A DNA stretch of 64,000 nucleotides. Origin: Megaleporinus macrocephalus. Its lineage: Eukaryota; Chordata; Actinopteri; Characiformes; Anostomidae. A program made the translations under genes and the position numbers. How positions within the stretch are numbered: the first letter of the stretch is position 1; each line of letters opens with the position of its first letter. The notes beneath the pieces were generated by a model. It saw only the letters and a list, made by a program, of their open reading frames with translations. It made no database searches and was not told the origin of the DNA. The stretch lies in contig CM038706.1 in assembly GCA_021613375.1 (NCBI GenBank), positions 24,321,366 to 24,385,365 of the forward strand. Direction: 5' to 3'. Positions 45,081 through 57,823 of the stretch are shown in pieces.

Positions 45081-46220
45081 GAACCAGTTTGTGAACCTAA
45101 AAACCTTCCTGTTGTGTTTTTAACCTCTTTTTGCAGGCCCCCTAGTGGCTATTCCACTGCCAGGAAGGATGTATACTCTTATAATCAAATAGTTTTTCTT
45201 GCCATCTGTTTGTTAAGACATAACGTATATATCGTCACATCATTTGTCATTCTTCTGTTTTCCCTGTGATAAAAAAGAAAAAAAAAGAAAATTGTTGCAG
45301 CTGATAAAGTTGGCCACAATTCTTAAACCAATTAAGGAAAACAGTGCTTGGCATCAGTGGGCTCTAAAGTTAGATTACTTGCTAACCTAGGTAATGTGGA
45401 TCTCCTTGACCAGGGCCAGAATGGAACACAGCATACATACACTTTTGTGCTGCCTAAACTTTTGTAAAATTTTTGATCTTCTTTTTTAAAATAGTGATTA
45501 AATAAAAATTACTTCAATTAATGTCCTAATATTTCATCATAACTAGGTCATACCTTGTCCTCCTGCAGTTCTTGCTGCAGATGTTCATATTCACAAAATA
45601 AATGTATAAATGTCTGTGTTAGCCAATACCACATCTTTGATCATCTTTCAAGGCAGATATTCGCTATCTATTGGGATTTCCATCCTGCCTTATCTTGTAC
45701 TTCTATACGATCCAAACACCACCAGGAATTCACCCAATTACCCACTCTGATATTGCCCTTGGCATTACCATGGATGGTATAGCATGTGAATCAACATCTT
45801 CATGTTTTGTTGTTAGGCTCATCTGTCAGACAAGGGCTGACGAAGACAGCTATCTATCTATCTATCTTCACCTTAGCAGAGTAGCACAGCACAGTTTGAC
45901 TTTTTTTCAGTGGGTTCTAATTTTGACTAGGTTAATTGGCTTGGTAACATAAGAGCCCACTGGCACAAAACTTGGCTGCACGTGAGCAAGAAGATGTGAA
46001 AGGAGAAGAGTGAGAGATAAATCTGGTATTACAGCTGCAGCCAATAATCATCTAGAACGCAGGATTTAAAAACATATTGACTTGCTTACTGGTATTTGAA
46101 GATGAAAACCAGTTTGCTTCCAGTTTTGAAAATCATTCACAATTTCACTGAAATACATTCCATCAACCTTACTGAAGAAAAAATGGTTACCTCCAAGACA
46201 CTGCATTTCCTCTCTACTGT
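45081..46220. other. AT-rich intergenic sequence with a short (CTAT)n run
   Basis: About four CTAT units at 45850-45868. No gene recognised. Confidence 0.4.
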
Positions 46221-46227
46221 GAACAAG

Positions 46228-46300
46228 CTTTAAAGAACCATCCATTGAAAGATTCTTGAGGGATCCAGAAGTGGTTTTAAGAGTGCAACCCCCTTCCTAC
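46228..46300. mobile_element. Short dispersed element fragment (AAGAACC type)
   Basis: TTTAAAGAACCATCCATTGA, GATTCTTGAGGGATCC and GTGGTTTTAAGAGTGCAA correspond to words of the element at 11985-12072 and 33541-33670. Partial. Confidence 0.4.
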
Positions 46301-46369
46301 AAGTTCAACATGAGAAATTAATAATGTTCTTGATCTAAAATAAGCACTGCTGGTTAATTGCCCCTACCC

Positions 46370-46720
46370 CTTGTTTCAAGGGAGTTTGTGGATCTAAAGT
46401 GCATCTACAGTCGAGGGCACCATTATCTCTCTCGCTTCCTCCGCCCTGCCTTCAGGCCCAGTCATCCTCTCGTGTGGCGCAGAATTAAATTTCAATTAGA
46501 AAAACATCAACATATGGGGCGACAAAGAGGAGATCGTGTGATCGTAATGAGCGACGATTAGTATGGTGACTCATATTGATAAGTGTGGCTTGGCTCAGGG
46601 ATTCGTGCTAATTCCGAGCCGGTGCTCTGATGAGGCAGGCAATAGACGGCAGTTTATTTTCATGGCATGATATCATAACTGGGACAGCTTTTCAGACACA
46701 GTGCTCTGTCAGCAGTAGCC
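46370..46720. promoter_or_regulatory. Strong CNE-like block
   Basis: Contains GCAGAATTAAATTTCAATTA, AACATCAACATATGGG, GAGCGACGATTAGTATGG and GTTTATTTTCATGGCATG. Balanced composition with AT-rich cores; repeat-free. Confidence 0.45.
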
Positions 46721-47150
46721 TGGTGTCAAGGGGCTTTATATAGAGAGGGGTAAAAAAAACACTTCTCAGGGGCATTTTTTTACACAGAAAAGCACTTTTC
46801 AGACAGGCCGTCTGAGGAAATGTGTGGACATGCCCTGCTGAGCGGGGTTTGCACATATACTAATAGCCAGTCTGATCCCTCTGGTATTGTGTTTGCGTGC
46901 CTGTGTATGTGTGGTACAGACCCCTCGATCGCACTGACAGTGACCTCGCCCCCCGAAATGCTGTCCTCCAATGTGCATGCGTCCATGTCTGTCCATGACA
47001 GCTGCGGTTATGAAGGTGTCACCCCTTACAACGCCTTGCTATTGTGTGCAGTGTGGGGCTGTATGCCTGTGACAACCTTGATACCATCTGAAAATGACCT
47101 TTGCTGTTTCAGCCATAACTCTCTTAGCCTTCTTCTGTCTGTCTTGTATA
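46721..47150. other. Intergenic, GC-moderate, nothing recognised
   Basis: Several short frames on both strands (46780-47191) without recognisable content. Confidence 0.3.
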
Positions 47151-47151
47151 T

Positions 47152-47190
47152 GTCTCTCTCGCTTTCTCTCTATCTCTCTCTCTCTCTCTG
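47152..47190. repeat. (CT)n microsatellite
   Basis: CT run with TTT and A interruptions. Confidence 0.9.
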
Positions 47191-47539
47191 AGATCCACTA
47201 AGCTGATTTCGCTCAGACAAGATACTTTGGTGTTCCTTTTTGAGAGGACTCAATGGTGTCAGGTTCCTGAATTGGCCGACAAGGCCTTGTGTTGGACAGT
47301 CAGTTGTAGTTTTTCTATTTATTAGTATCTCAACAATCTAATATGCCATGTGCTGAAGCTTGAGTGCTAATAAATAATGTAATGTACCAGATATATAGAT
47401 TGTAATGCTTGCTATTTCTTTGCGGCGAACGCTTGTCACAAGGAATCGGGCTTAGAGTTAGCATGTCATAGGTCAACGTATTGCCTCCTCTCTTCAGTGT
47501 ATGCAGGCCTACACACATGCGCTCACACAATGAATGATT

Positions 47540-47900
47540 TTGTGTTCTCCACGCGCATTGAGCTGAACCTTCTCCCCACCAGCACCAACTTGAAGTTGTT
47601 CGCTTCGAGGTCACAGCCACCACGACGGGCAGCCTTGACAGCTCTTGCGTACCTGCATGTACAGGAAATGGAGTTGTTTCTGCAGAACACTCGCTGACAT
47701 AAGAGTTCATCTCCATTCAGGTGCCTCTGTGTCCATAGTCCATATCCCTATGAATGCCCGACCCGCTCGTCAATAGAGAGGCCGTCCTCAATTTAAGGCC
47801 ACGAACGCGCGGCGAGATGCAACACTCTCACAATGCTTAGCGGTGGCGGCTTTGTGCGCTCAAGCCACGAGCTGTCGGGCTGAAATGGCAAACAGGACTC
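47540..47900. promoter_or_regulatory. Strong CNE-like block
   Basis: CpG-rich: CCACGAACGCGCGGCGAGAT, GCTTAGCGGTGGCGGC and CAAGCCACGAGCTGTCGGGC. No promoter-plus-exon signature was found, so a CNE or an orphan CpG island are both possible. Confidence 0.35.
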
Positions 47901-48227
47901 GGAGTAGGGCTTTAAGTGTGCAGGGCAGATGGGCATTGTACCACGCAGAGTGCGAGGAAGAGGTACAATGCAAGAGAGGAGGAGTGTGGAAGCGAGTCAG
48001 GGACGGGTGACCGTGTAGATTAGTGCCACTGTTTATACTGCTGCCTGAGCCCAGAGCATGTATTAAAGCTACCTTCACCTTACCATTATGTGACATAATG
48101 GCTCCCTTCAATGTTGTCTTTCTCTGAGCTACAGGGTGATATGGTGTATAAGAAGCCATGCTATGTGAGATGAATAGACACCATAGTATCATGATGATAA
48201 TATGCAGTTGATGTATCATAGATACAT

Positions 48228-48520
48228 GTATGTCGCCGCTGTTGTGAAAAAAAAAACCTTGTATTACTGAAACGGTAACTTCACATTACAGAACATTCTT
48301 GTACAGCATTATGCAAAGTCAGAGACCACCCTTCAAGCAGGGCTGAAAATTACACAGAAGCCTCAATGATGGTGATGGTATTGGTAGGTAGGGAGTCCCA
48401 TTTTCTCTATAGCTTTTTGTTACTTGTTGAATTATATATGTTACTTTTAAATCTATCCATTGGTCAGTTCACCATGAAATGTTCACATTATGTAAAGGTC
48501 AGCTGGCATTTCGTATTAGT
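48228..48520. mobile_element. MITE (TATATCGTCGCTG family) interrupted by a second element
   Basis: The left part (48228-48301: TGTATGTCGCCGCTG, AAACGGTAACTTCAC, AGAACATTCTT) and right part (48455-48520: ATCCATTGGTCAGTTCACCA, TGTAAAGGTCAGCTGGC) match the left and inner-right parts of the complete copies. About 48302-48450 is unrelated and begins TACAGCATTATGCAAAGTCA, a Tc1-terminus-like sequence. Confidence 0.55.
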
Positions 48521-48906
48521 TAGCACATTGATATTAGGCTTGCTACACTGCTCAAAGTGTGCAACTATAGTCCCTAACTATTATGCTGTACTGTACTATA
48601 TTACTGTTAATAATTAATGTATCTTAAATCAATATGCTTATCTGAATATGCACATCTCTTATATCTAATCTCTTCAGAAAAAAATGTGTATATATACTTA
48701 AAGATGTCACAGAATGCATTTAATCAATTTAATTTGTTATGAAATGTTTACATGATGGAAAGTTTTATGGTGTTTTTAAATTGTCTTAAAAATATTAACT
48801 GCAAAAACATGATACTGACAGTGTATAGTAGCTGACTGAGGCTAAACTGGTGTATGTAGTGGCATTTATTGAAGGGCCTCCATGATGTTTAGCTTACCTA
48901 GAAACA

Positions 48907-48962
48907 CATCCCTTTCTCTCTCTCTCTCTCTCTTACTCTCTCTCTCACACACACACACATGT
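48907..48962. repeat. Compound (CT)n(CA)n microsatellite
   Basis: CT run (48907-48945) followed by CA units. Confidence 0.9.
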
Positions 48963-49089
48963 ACACATGACCTTACTCTCTCCCCCACACATGCGAACAT
49001 CAGAGCGACTGTGCGGATGTCCATTCCCTCCCATAATAACGCTATTAACTCCTGCTGAATGAGGTGGTGGATGGAAAGCCCAGCACTGG

Positions 49090-49340
49090 TCACCACTTTC
49101 CTGCAGCCTCTCTAACAATGCCTCCTCGTGGCTGCGCAAGGCCAGCCTGACCTGGCCATTGTCCCGCACAAAGCGCCCTGAAGAGCAGCGCCTCCTCCTG
49201 CATTTGCATTTTAATCACCTTGGTGCAGCAGCGCTGCTGCTATGCTAATAGCAAGGCTAACGTCAGGCTAACACTGCTGTGCTGCACTAGCATTTATCCC
49301 GTAGAGGGCATTTGACTTGTGGATGCATAAAAAAGTAAAA
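49090..49340. promoter_or_regulatory. Strong CNE-like block with octamer
   Basis: Contains the octamer ATTTGCAT (49202-49209) followed by TTTAATCACC, and GCTGCTATGCTAATAGC. Compact and complex. Confidence 0.4.
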
Positions 49341-50960
49341 GTGGACCTGTAGAGGGAAACAGATGGGAATTAGAGTCTTTTACTTCTGAATAAGAACTGA
49401 TGATATATCAATTTTTATATATTTTAAATGAACACTGATAAAACATGAGTATGCATAGCACATGTGCATTTTAGAAAATTACAGATACACTGTTTTTTCT
49501 CTCCTCATGTTAATATGTTAATATACAATTTGAAATCCAAGGATAAGTTATTATTATTTTTTTAATGTATGCACATTTATGCAAGTCATGTCTTGATGTA
49601 GGTGGGGTTTGGTTGGTCCATCAATTTTGGGGTTGGTTGCCACATGTTTCTGCCTGCTCAAGTCAAAGGCTGTTGTTATAACCACATTTTTCATGTTATA
49701 TAGTGCGCACATAGAAAATACACGATACACGATAATGAAATTAAATTTACTTCACAACTGTCAAAAGTTGTTTTAATCTCTGAGCTTGATAAGTGAGCCC
49801 ATCCAAAGATCAAAAGATTTTTTACATGTATTTTTTTTACTTTCCTTTTTCAAACAAGTCAATGTTTTTACTAAATCAAAAAAATGCCTGTAGGACATTT
49901 AGATTAAGAAAAATATTCAAATTAAATAAATGAAATTGGTATAATTACTTAGTCAAATTCAATATTCTAACTGATTAATTCATTGAAAATGTTACCTTTT
50001 ATGTTATTTTTTCTTTTACGTATTTATTTTGTTTTCTTTTGTTGCTTTGTTCTTTTAAATAATAGCCTTTTGATGCAGTGCCAACCATCCCATGTGACAC
50101 GTGCCAACCAGTTTGTTGTGGCTAGATGACCCAAGTGCGCAGTATGACTACAGCCATCAACTTCTTTCTTTCAGTACAATATTCTGATATTAAAAATGTA
50201 ATTGAGACTGTGACGCCCAAATTGCATTTAATGCTAACACTGCTTTGTGGTCCAATATGTGGTCTCCTCTTGCAGCTGCAGGTTTCTTCTTGCAGTTTAT
50301 TTCTCTCACTAATGATAGCATCGCTTAAAGGTTAAAATTTAAGCTCATTTTCCCCCTTGAGGTCCACTCATAAGGTCATCATTCTTTATTTATTTCATCA
50401 TTCATTTATTTTTCACAAGCAACTTACAACCTCAAATTGCCCGTTAGAATGAAACAGGCTGTTTTTCTTGCTTTCCCTTTAAGATGTAAGATAAATGAAT
50501 TATTTTCTGAATGGCTGTCAAGTAATGCCCCTCATTCAGAAAAGCACTCCAAACTGAACCACTCCTTACAACTTTAGTTTGTATGGGTGGGACCTAACTG
50601 CTGTAGGCTGAGTAAGAGGATATATGTTGGTTCTAATATGGTCTGCATGTACTAAGTGGTGGACTGTTTTAAAACATGTTTACATATTACTTTAAATGCA
50701 ACTGTATTTTACATTTACATTTTTATACAACAACCATGACTAAGATATCAGTGCTGTCAACCCAATAACTGTTTCAATTAATGAATATCGTGACATTACT
50801 GATCCAGATTGTTTCAGATTTCAGCAAGTTTCCTGTGGAGCAATAGGACCAAACCAAAACATCTGTCTATTTCTATGATGTGCATATACTCCACAGAACG
50901 TTTGCGAGGCACAATCAGATGGTAAGCAAATGTATAACCAAGCAGAAGCAGATTCCTGCT
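49341..50960. other. AT-rich intergenic sequence, nothing recognised
   Basis: Long low-GC stretch. The short frame at 50126-50335 is not recognisable. Confidence 0.4.
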
Positions 50961-50974
50961 CCAATATCTTGACT

Positions 50975-51230
50975 TTTAAAAGCAGTCTACCTGTTTCACG
51001 GTCCTGGAGTTCCGATCAGAATAACGTGTAATTAGCGGTGGGCCGTGGCCCTGGGGAGCTTGGAGATGTGGGAAGAGGGGAGAGGAGTCAGAGAGATTTC
51101 TGATTACCTGACAAGTTGGGGCCGGAAAGGCTACACTTAGCCCATTAAAGATTTTTCCAGTGTGACATTTGAGAGCAGCCGCCGTGCCGCGCGCCACCTC
51201 GCCATTTCCCTGTTCGCTGGGCATCAATTT
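50975..51230. promoter_or_regulatory. Strong CNE-like block
   Basis: Contains AACGTGTAATTAGCGGTGGG, CTTAGCCCATTAAAGATTTT and GCCGTGCCGCGCGCCACC. The block is then interrupted by a GA tract and resumes at 51370. Confidence 0.4.
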
Positions 51231-51231
51231 A

Positions 51232-51372
51232 GAGAGAGGGAGTGAGAGAAGAGAGAGAGAGAGAGGGAGGAAGAGAGAGAGAGAGAGGAAGAGAGAGTGA
51301 GAGAATGAGGGAGAGAGAGAGAAAGAGAAAAGGAGAGGGAGAGAGAGAGGGAGGGAGGGATGGAGGGAGGGA
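51232..51372. repeat. GA-rich purine tract
   Basis: Imperfect GAGA/GGGA repeat, about 140 bp. The minus-strand frame across it is Ser/Leu-rich and not a gene. Confidence 0.9.
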
Positions 51373-51374
51373 GA

Positions 51375-51510
51375 GGCCACCAGGCAGACACATCGGCACA
51401 AATGGATTTCATTCACCGAGGTGAACTGTACTTGGCTGATAAATGCACTTCCTTGAATGTCAGCAAATGTCACTTGTGAAGCCATTTACTGTTGCTTTAA
51501 TAGCTTCCCC
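51375..51510. promoter_or_regulatory. Candidate conserved non-coding element
   Basis: Contains GGCACAAATGGATTTCATTC and GGCTGATAAATGCACTTCC. Likely the continuation of 50975-51230 split by the purine tract. Confidence 0.35.
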
Positions 51511-51555
51511 AAACTTACAAAGAATGAAGAAATGAAAATAGAAAGAACAGAGCAG

Positions 51556-51650
51556 AGACAGAGAGAGAGAGTGAGCGAGTGGGTGTAAGAGTAGGAGGAG
51601 GGATAGAGAGAGAGAGGGAAAGAAAAGGAGAACGGGAGAGAAAGAGAGAG
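51556..51650. repeat. GA-rich purine tract
   Basis: Imperfect GA repeat, about 95 bp. Confidence 0.9.
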
Positions 51651-51654
51651 ATGG

Positions 51655-53480
51655 GTTGGGCCGTTGTCACTTCCACATGATTAAGCAATGAGGCATTTGA
51701 GAAGTCTCACAGCAGAAAGTGGTTAAACTAGCCAGATGATGCCGCCCAGAGTAAAAGGTAAATGTGCTTTATTTGATCTAAGGTGAGGAGTGTGCTTTAT
51801 ACAGGCATCCACCTGTTTTCTCTAACAAGCTCTCCTCCATAAGAAGGAAAGGACATATTTAGATTTCGAACAGCCCTTTTTCAACATGTCCTTGTGGAAA
51901 GCTTGACCTTATTATTAAATTATCATCAGTGTCAAAGAAGAGAACACTTTAAGAAGAATCTTTTTGGAGAAGTTTTGAGTTTAAAACATTCTTAAATTAA
52001 CAAAAACTGTCAACAGAGTGATGGTATTTTGGTGGTCTGTCAAAGATGACCTGTTGCAGAGATCTCTACAAATTTAGCGTTATAACTAGACAGCGCTGGC
52101 TGTCCTGTCTTGTAATACCACTTTGTACCTCAAAGGGTGATAGTGAGTCAAATCAGTCCAACATGTGAGGATAAAGAAGTAACGCTGCAGCCCTGAAAGC
52201 TTATTCTAACCTCATAACAATCATGCCAATGGTTCCTCCCCTGTTACATCATTTAAGCCAATAAAAGGAACAGTAAATGCAGTTATGGCAATTAACCGCT
52301 GGCACCCACTCTTATCAAAAAACATGTTCAGTAACGAACAAAAGAAGTAATATTAATAAAAAGCAACACGTTGTTTGAATTCAACAGGTTGTGTCATCCT
52401 ATAAATTACTCCCTTAAACACAGCATTATTAAAAATGATAATTATTTTCTTAAATAATTTGGAAAATGTACTAAATTAGTAAACTGTCACTGAAGTAAGA
52501 CCTTCAAGGGTACAATTACATCAGGAAGATAATTGTACCATAATAGTGTGTTGTAATTATATTTATAAACTCCACACTATCTTGTATTGAAAAGATACAA
52601 TTATGCACATATGCCCTGTAAAAAAACAGATTAATTGGACACATTTGGGGACGTTCCTGTGTGTTTCAGGATAAATGTATATTGTACCGACCTTGATGAA
52701 CCTGAAGTTAAGCCTAGTGTTTGACTAAAAAGAATTTCCAAAGATATATGACCATTGATACTGCAATGTAGTCCGAGATTATGCTTAACTGGTGTTTGGG
52801 AATCCCAGAGTATTTAAACACTGGTTGAGGGTTTTGAGGGTTTCAGCTCAGCCAAACATGTGTTTGATTGTTTTTTTGTTTTTTTTTACAGATTTACGGC
52901 CTAATTAATAATAACTAGTCTAACTGTAGCAGTAGAAGTACTATACCTGAAGTAGTGAATGTACATAATGATCCCATCATGAATCAAATTAGTTTACTAA
53001 CACAAACTTTAGGGGTTTTTACATCTTCCACCCCCCAGTTTACATTCATAACACACAAATGCAAATAAGCTGGAGCGCTGACATTTAAGTGGGTATGTTG
53101 ATTTAGTTCTCAAGATGTTATGAGTGTGCGTGCTGAACACGTTGTCCAAAGCCTTTCTAGACTGTGCACTTCAAAAGTCTGCCAAATAAAATGACTTACC
53201 TTTTGTACACATATTGTATTTAACTTCTTCGTTTTTTGCCTTATGTTTCTTTTAAGTGATAAATATTTCTCATCTGTTCTCCTCTTTTACTGGCGTTCTT
53301 TTTCATTTAAATACCACTTGCCATTAAGACACTGCAAATACGTAAATAAAACCACATACATTGGTCTTAATCTTTTGTTCATATTTGTATTCACACTTCC
53401 ATAAATTAAAAAGAAGCTTTTGTTGTTCTCATTAGTGACTCTATGCAAACAGATTAGGGTAAAATAGAAAATATGATATT
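51655..53480. other. AT-rich intergenic sequence, nothing recognised
   Basis: No gene, tandem repeat or convincing island seen. Confidence 0.4.
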
Positions 53481-53484
53481 TTAC

Positions 53485-53517
53485 ACTGTACAGTACCGAG
53501 TATTTATACTGTACAGT
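53485..53517. repeat. Pair of identical 10-bp palindromes
   Basis: ACTGTACAGT at 53485-53494 and again at 53508-53517. The second extends to a 14-bp perfect palindrome (ATACTGTACAGTAT). Confidence 0.8.
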
Positions 53518-53519
53518 AT

Positions 53520-55840
53520 TATTTTACCCTTTTCATCCTGTAGAGGATAAAGCCTGGCCGTGCACTCCACTCAAAATGACATGATTCAGACCAATGCCAC
53601 AGTAAAAACTAAAAAAAAAACACACACAATGACCAGCTAAAATGACTCTACTTAAATGCATTTGACCTGTGTACAGTTCCTTGCGATGGTTTAATGTCTG
53701 CAGTTGTAGCCTGGGCAACCCCACTTCAGCCCAGTCCATAAAGACGGCCCACACGCCTGTGATAATCCCCATTTCCAGTAGTTGCTACGGTTACAAATTA
53801 CCTTTGGTCCTCCTAACCGGTTCCTCTATGACATCCTACTAATCCTTTTTACCGAATTTGTTTTTCATTTAGGATTAATGCTGCAGATACCAGATTATAT
53901 GCCACTAAGTCTTCCTTCTCTGCATGTTTGTTCTGCATTATACAGATCACATTCCAGCTCCTTTATAGCAATAAAGGTAATGTCAGCTGTATTTACTGAG
54001 AAGGAATGGAATGTTTTAAAAACAACAGTGGTGTAAAACAGTGAAACAATAAAGCACTTGTTCTTGTAGGTGGACAGGACAGTGCTCTGTAAGGTAACTT
54101 ACAACTCGTGCTAGACAGTGTTTGGTGATAGTGTCATGGAGGGTAAAATGCTCCTTTTAGTCCACTACAAGACTGTTTGGGACTTCTCGCACACATACAG
54201 TGGAAAATGGTTAAAATCATGGATTACCTTAACATACAGTCATCATTAAGTTGTGCATGCTTGTGATTATGATTTGTGATTGTTCTGATGTAACATAACA
54301 CGTTTAAGATTTTATTTTCTTGCTGAAATTTCAAATTCTAATTGTAAAGCATGTGTACTTACCATACGGAAGATACGTGGTGACGTTTATAGAATGTAGA
54401 TTTTAAAAGCTTAATAGCAGAACAGTATCTTATTAATGCAACATTTTTATAGATTTGCAGAAAATGTGAAATTTAGACACTATTTTCATTGACGGTCTGT
54501 ACATTTATAGACAGTGGCCAGTCATATAGATGTTGTGTGAGGCCAGAGATGGGAAGGGTGGGAATAGACAGCAAATCCCAGCAGCCAAACAACTCAGCTG
54601 CAATAGTAAAGAACAATGACACTCCGAGGCTCCATTCTTCTCTGTGTCCGAATGGTGAGGTCACTGCTACAATGCCAAGATATCATCTGCAGCTCAGACA
54701 ACAACAAGCTTCAGTGGGAAAAGGGCTCACCTCCTGCTCTGCTGACCAGTTTGTGCGGGTATGCGTCTGCGTGTATGACTGTGGGTGGTGTTTTGAGAAC
54801 ATGTGTGCGGGTGTGAACTGACACCATATACTGCACAGTTGTCAAAGAAAAATCTGCAAATGAAAACTGAGCCACGCTGGCGTCCCTCCTATCATGCAAA
54901 ACAAATACCTTTCAGAATACAGGCTAAGCAAGTTTGACAGAGTTCTAAAATGATCTGAAGCTAATTGTTAACAAGAGAGAATACGCTGCCGATCCGCAAC
55001 AGAAACAAGAGACTATTACAATGTAGACTTATATGTTTGTAGTTATTACAGTAACAACGCTGCATCTTTTTTCAATTATTGAAAGGTAATTAATAACTAA
55101 TAATGCATCATTATCTTTGTGGTATCTAACGCTTAATTTTTTTACAACATCAACAAAACTAATTTCTTAGACTTACACCAAAAAGCATTGTTTATAATAA
55201 AACGTAAGTAATTTCCTGATAAATATAAAATCTGTATTAACCGCCCAGTAACAAGATTTTTATCTAATTAATTACATATTTATAGTTTTTTTTATCACAA
55301 TGTTAAAGTTGTAGCTTATTATTTATTCACACTTACATATTTTTTATCTGGTCCTAACCAAAAAAATGTAAACTGTGAACAAAGTATTGGTCTAGTGTAT
55401 AACTTTTCCATCTACACCGCATGGGTTATTACTGAAAAACAATTATTAATATTACGACGATGACCACAAACTTTTAAGTGGTAGTCTGTAATCTTATTAT
55501 GGAAATGTGCAATAAAAGTTAAGAATGTTTTTATTCATTTGGAGAGTTTAGCTGTGACAGAGACAATATGCTGTCACTGTTTATCTAAAATAAAACATCA
55601 GATTATATTTAATTGCTGTAGCAACTAAATCTTAGATTTCTTTTTTATTTTAATATGCCAGCTTTTCGTGATGAATGGATGAATAGTAGGGCTCCAAAAT
55701 AACACTGACTACATAAGAGTAAACAATGTTTTTCTTCTCTTATATAATCACAAGTTTTGTTCTGACAGGAATACAATCTGTATTGTAATATAATGTGCAC
55801 AACCTTGATATAATGTACAATTTGGGTTATGCTAAGTGAT
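53520..55840. other. AT-rich intergenic sequence
   Basis: 54480-54900 is moderately complex, with unrecognised frames on both strands. The rest is low-GC and featureless to me. Confidence 0.35.
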
Positions 55841-55849
55841 AGTACTGAT

Positions 55850-55850
55850 G

Positions 55851-55897
<47 letters not shown>

Positions 55898-55930
55898 GAA
55901 AAGGAGGAGAGAGAGAGAATGAGAGAGAGC
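55850..55930. repeat. (GA)n microsatellite
   Basis: GA run with AAAG and GGAAAAGG interruptions. Confidence 0.95.
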
Positions 55931-56028
55931 ATTTTGATAGCGCTCAGCTTGTTTGTGATGCTCTGTAGTTAAACAGATGTAATGAGGCTAATGGAGGCAA
56001 TATCAAGCCAGATGGATCCCTACACACT

Positions 56029-56031
56029 CTT

Positions 56032-56067
<36 letters not shown>

Positions 56068-56071
56068 ACAT
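56029..56071. repeat. Compound (CT)n(CA)n microsatellite
   Basis: Short CT run into about 14 CA units. A second CT run lies at 56122-56139. Confidence 0.95.
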
Positions 56072-56139
56072 AAACACAAAATCAAGATAGCCTGTAGTTG
56101 TGTTTAGCAATGGAAAGCATTCTCTCTCTCTCTCTCTCT

Positions 56140-57580
56140 GCTGGCAGCTCAGTCATCCGATTAGTGACAGGCTGACAAACAGTGTTATTGTTCCAACGGG
56201 TCAAATACTGCAAATACTGCAAGCTCTCCAGCAATACCCGACCCAGCAGTCAAAGAGAACTCTAATAACTCAGTGCAGCTTAAACAACATGTTTTATTGA
56301 TAGAAGAACATGAACATACATGCAACAAATGATTATATCAAACATTTAACAAGTCACTTTGTAAGACTTCATCATTTCCTTTGGCACAGTATGCGACAGG
56401 TAATTATGAACAAATTGATCCTGAAAAGAGATGCATCAACTTCATCTGATTTTATGTCATCACCACATAAAAAACATGCATTATATCAACACAGTTATTA
56501 CCCACAGTGAACAAACTGAAAAAGAGAGTTTAAATCACTGCTTTCAATAATATAAAGCCAACTTCGCCGCAGGTACATGTATAAAATGACTCTGTTGTGA
56601 TGCAGGTAGATCACTCGACTTTACAGGTTTCAGCTGTGTCCAGAATGATGAACAGAGCTGCAAATTCCTGTAAACTGTAAAACATGATCAAGTGTTTCAA
56701 CTTAAGAAAGAAAGTAAGAAACTTGGTTGCCAGAAAGGAAAATTCCACTGAAACTTCTGCATTATTCTGCTGCTGAGATGCAAGTCTTTCAAAATTGTTT
56801 GATATAAATACAAAATTGAAGATAATCTTACAGACTTCGGTTTCTTTGCAGTGGTGTGATGGGAACCAGGGGTCACAATGACTACAACACAAATGTAGGC
56901 ATTTTATTTATTATCCTAAACCACCAGTTAACCTACATGAGCTTTCATATGGTTTGTTGATGATTTTAGAGGTGGATGTCCTAGTTCCACCACTGATAGG
57001 TTTCTATAGAACCAACCCTTTTACATCAATCCATCTGGAATTACATTTATACACCACAACCAAATATGCAGAATTTTTTGAAAAAATATTGAGTTCATAA
57101 AACTAAGTTTGAGCTTATTGTTCTATTAATGTTTTATTAGAAGTTCCATGAACTACATTATTCAACACAACCACTTTTTTTTATTTTTCCAGTGAAACAT
57201 TGAAAATGGAGTAATGAAATTAATATTCAGAATGCCTTGTATTTGAAATAAGATGAGGCAGAAAATGTATCATGAAATGCTTAGACATTATATTGTATAT
57301 TATCTTCTGTGGCCTAATTTCAGTCTGCACTGTTTAAGTTATTGAACAAAAGAGCTGCAACCATGAAAATTACAAGTAACTGCTAAAATGACATGTTACG
57401 GTACTGTATATTTTATTAATATGGAAATTATATCAGTAAATGCAGCCCATCACTTTTTTCAGGGCAAGTTTTCAAACGTAGCCATGTTGGCAGTTTGCAT
57501 TTGCAAAGCACACAAGTTCCTTGCATAACATAGAGATTAGTGCAGGTCAATCTAATAAAGAATTATGTGTCTTTTTTATC
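56140..57580. other. AT-rich intergenic sequence, nothing recognised
   Basis: 56140-56280 is a little more complex (GATTAGTGACAGGCTGAC). The rest is low-GC with no recognised feature. Confidence 0.35.
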
Positions 57581-57586
57581 TTCTCA

Positions 57587-57823
57587 TTTTGTTGCTGTTT
57601 AAAGAAAGACAAATATCTCCAAAATGGCAACTTTACAGCAGAGAACTGTAACATACTTTACTTTTAATGTAAGTCAATGGAACTAGAATATTTTCCAAGC
57701 TATTTTGGAATAGCTTGGTCCATTAACCATGAAGTTTTCATACAATGTAAATAGCAACTGATGCAGAAAAATAAAATTCAACAAAAATGGACATAAATGT
57801 TTTTCTTTGGACAGCGACGATAT
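57587..57823. mobile_element. MITE, complete copy (TATATCGTCGCTG family)
   Basis: The left terminus is decayed (GTTGCTGTTTAAAGAAAGAC) and the right is sharp (TTTTTCTTTGGACAGCGACG, then ATAT). Interior: ATCTCCAAAATGGCAACTTT, TTTTAATGTAAGTCAATGG and TGGTCCATTAACCATG. About 236 bp, non-coding. Confidence 0.75.
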
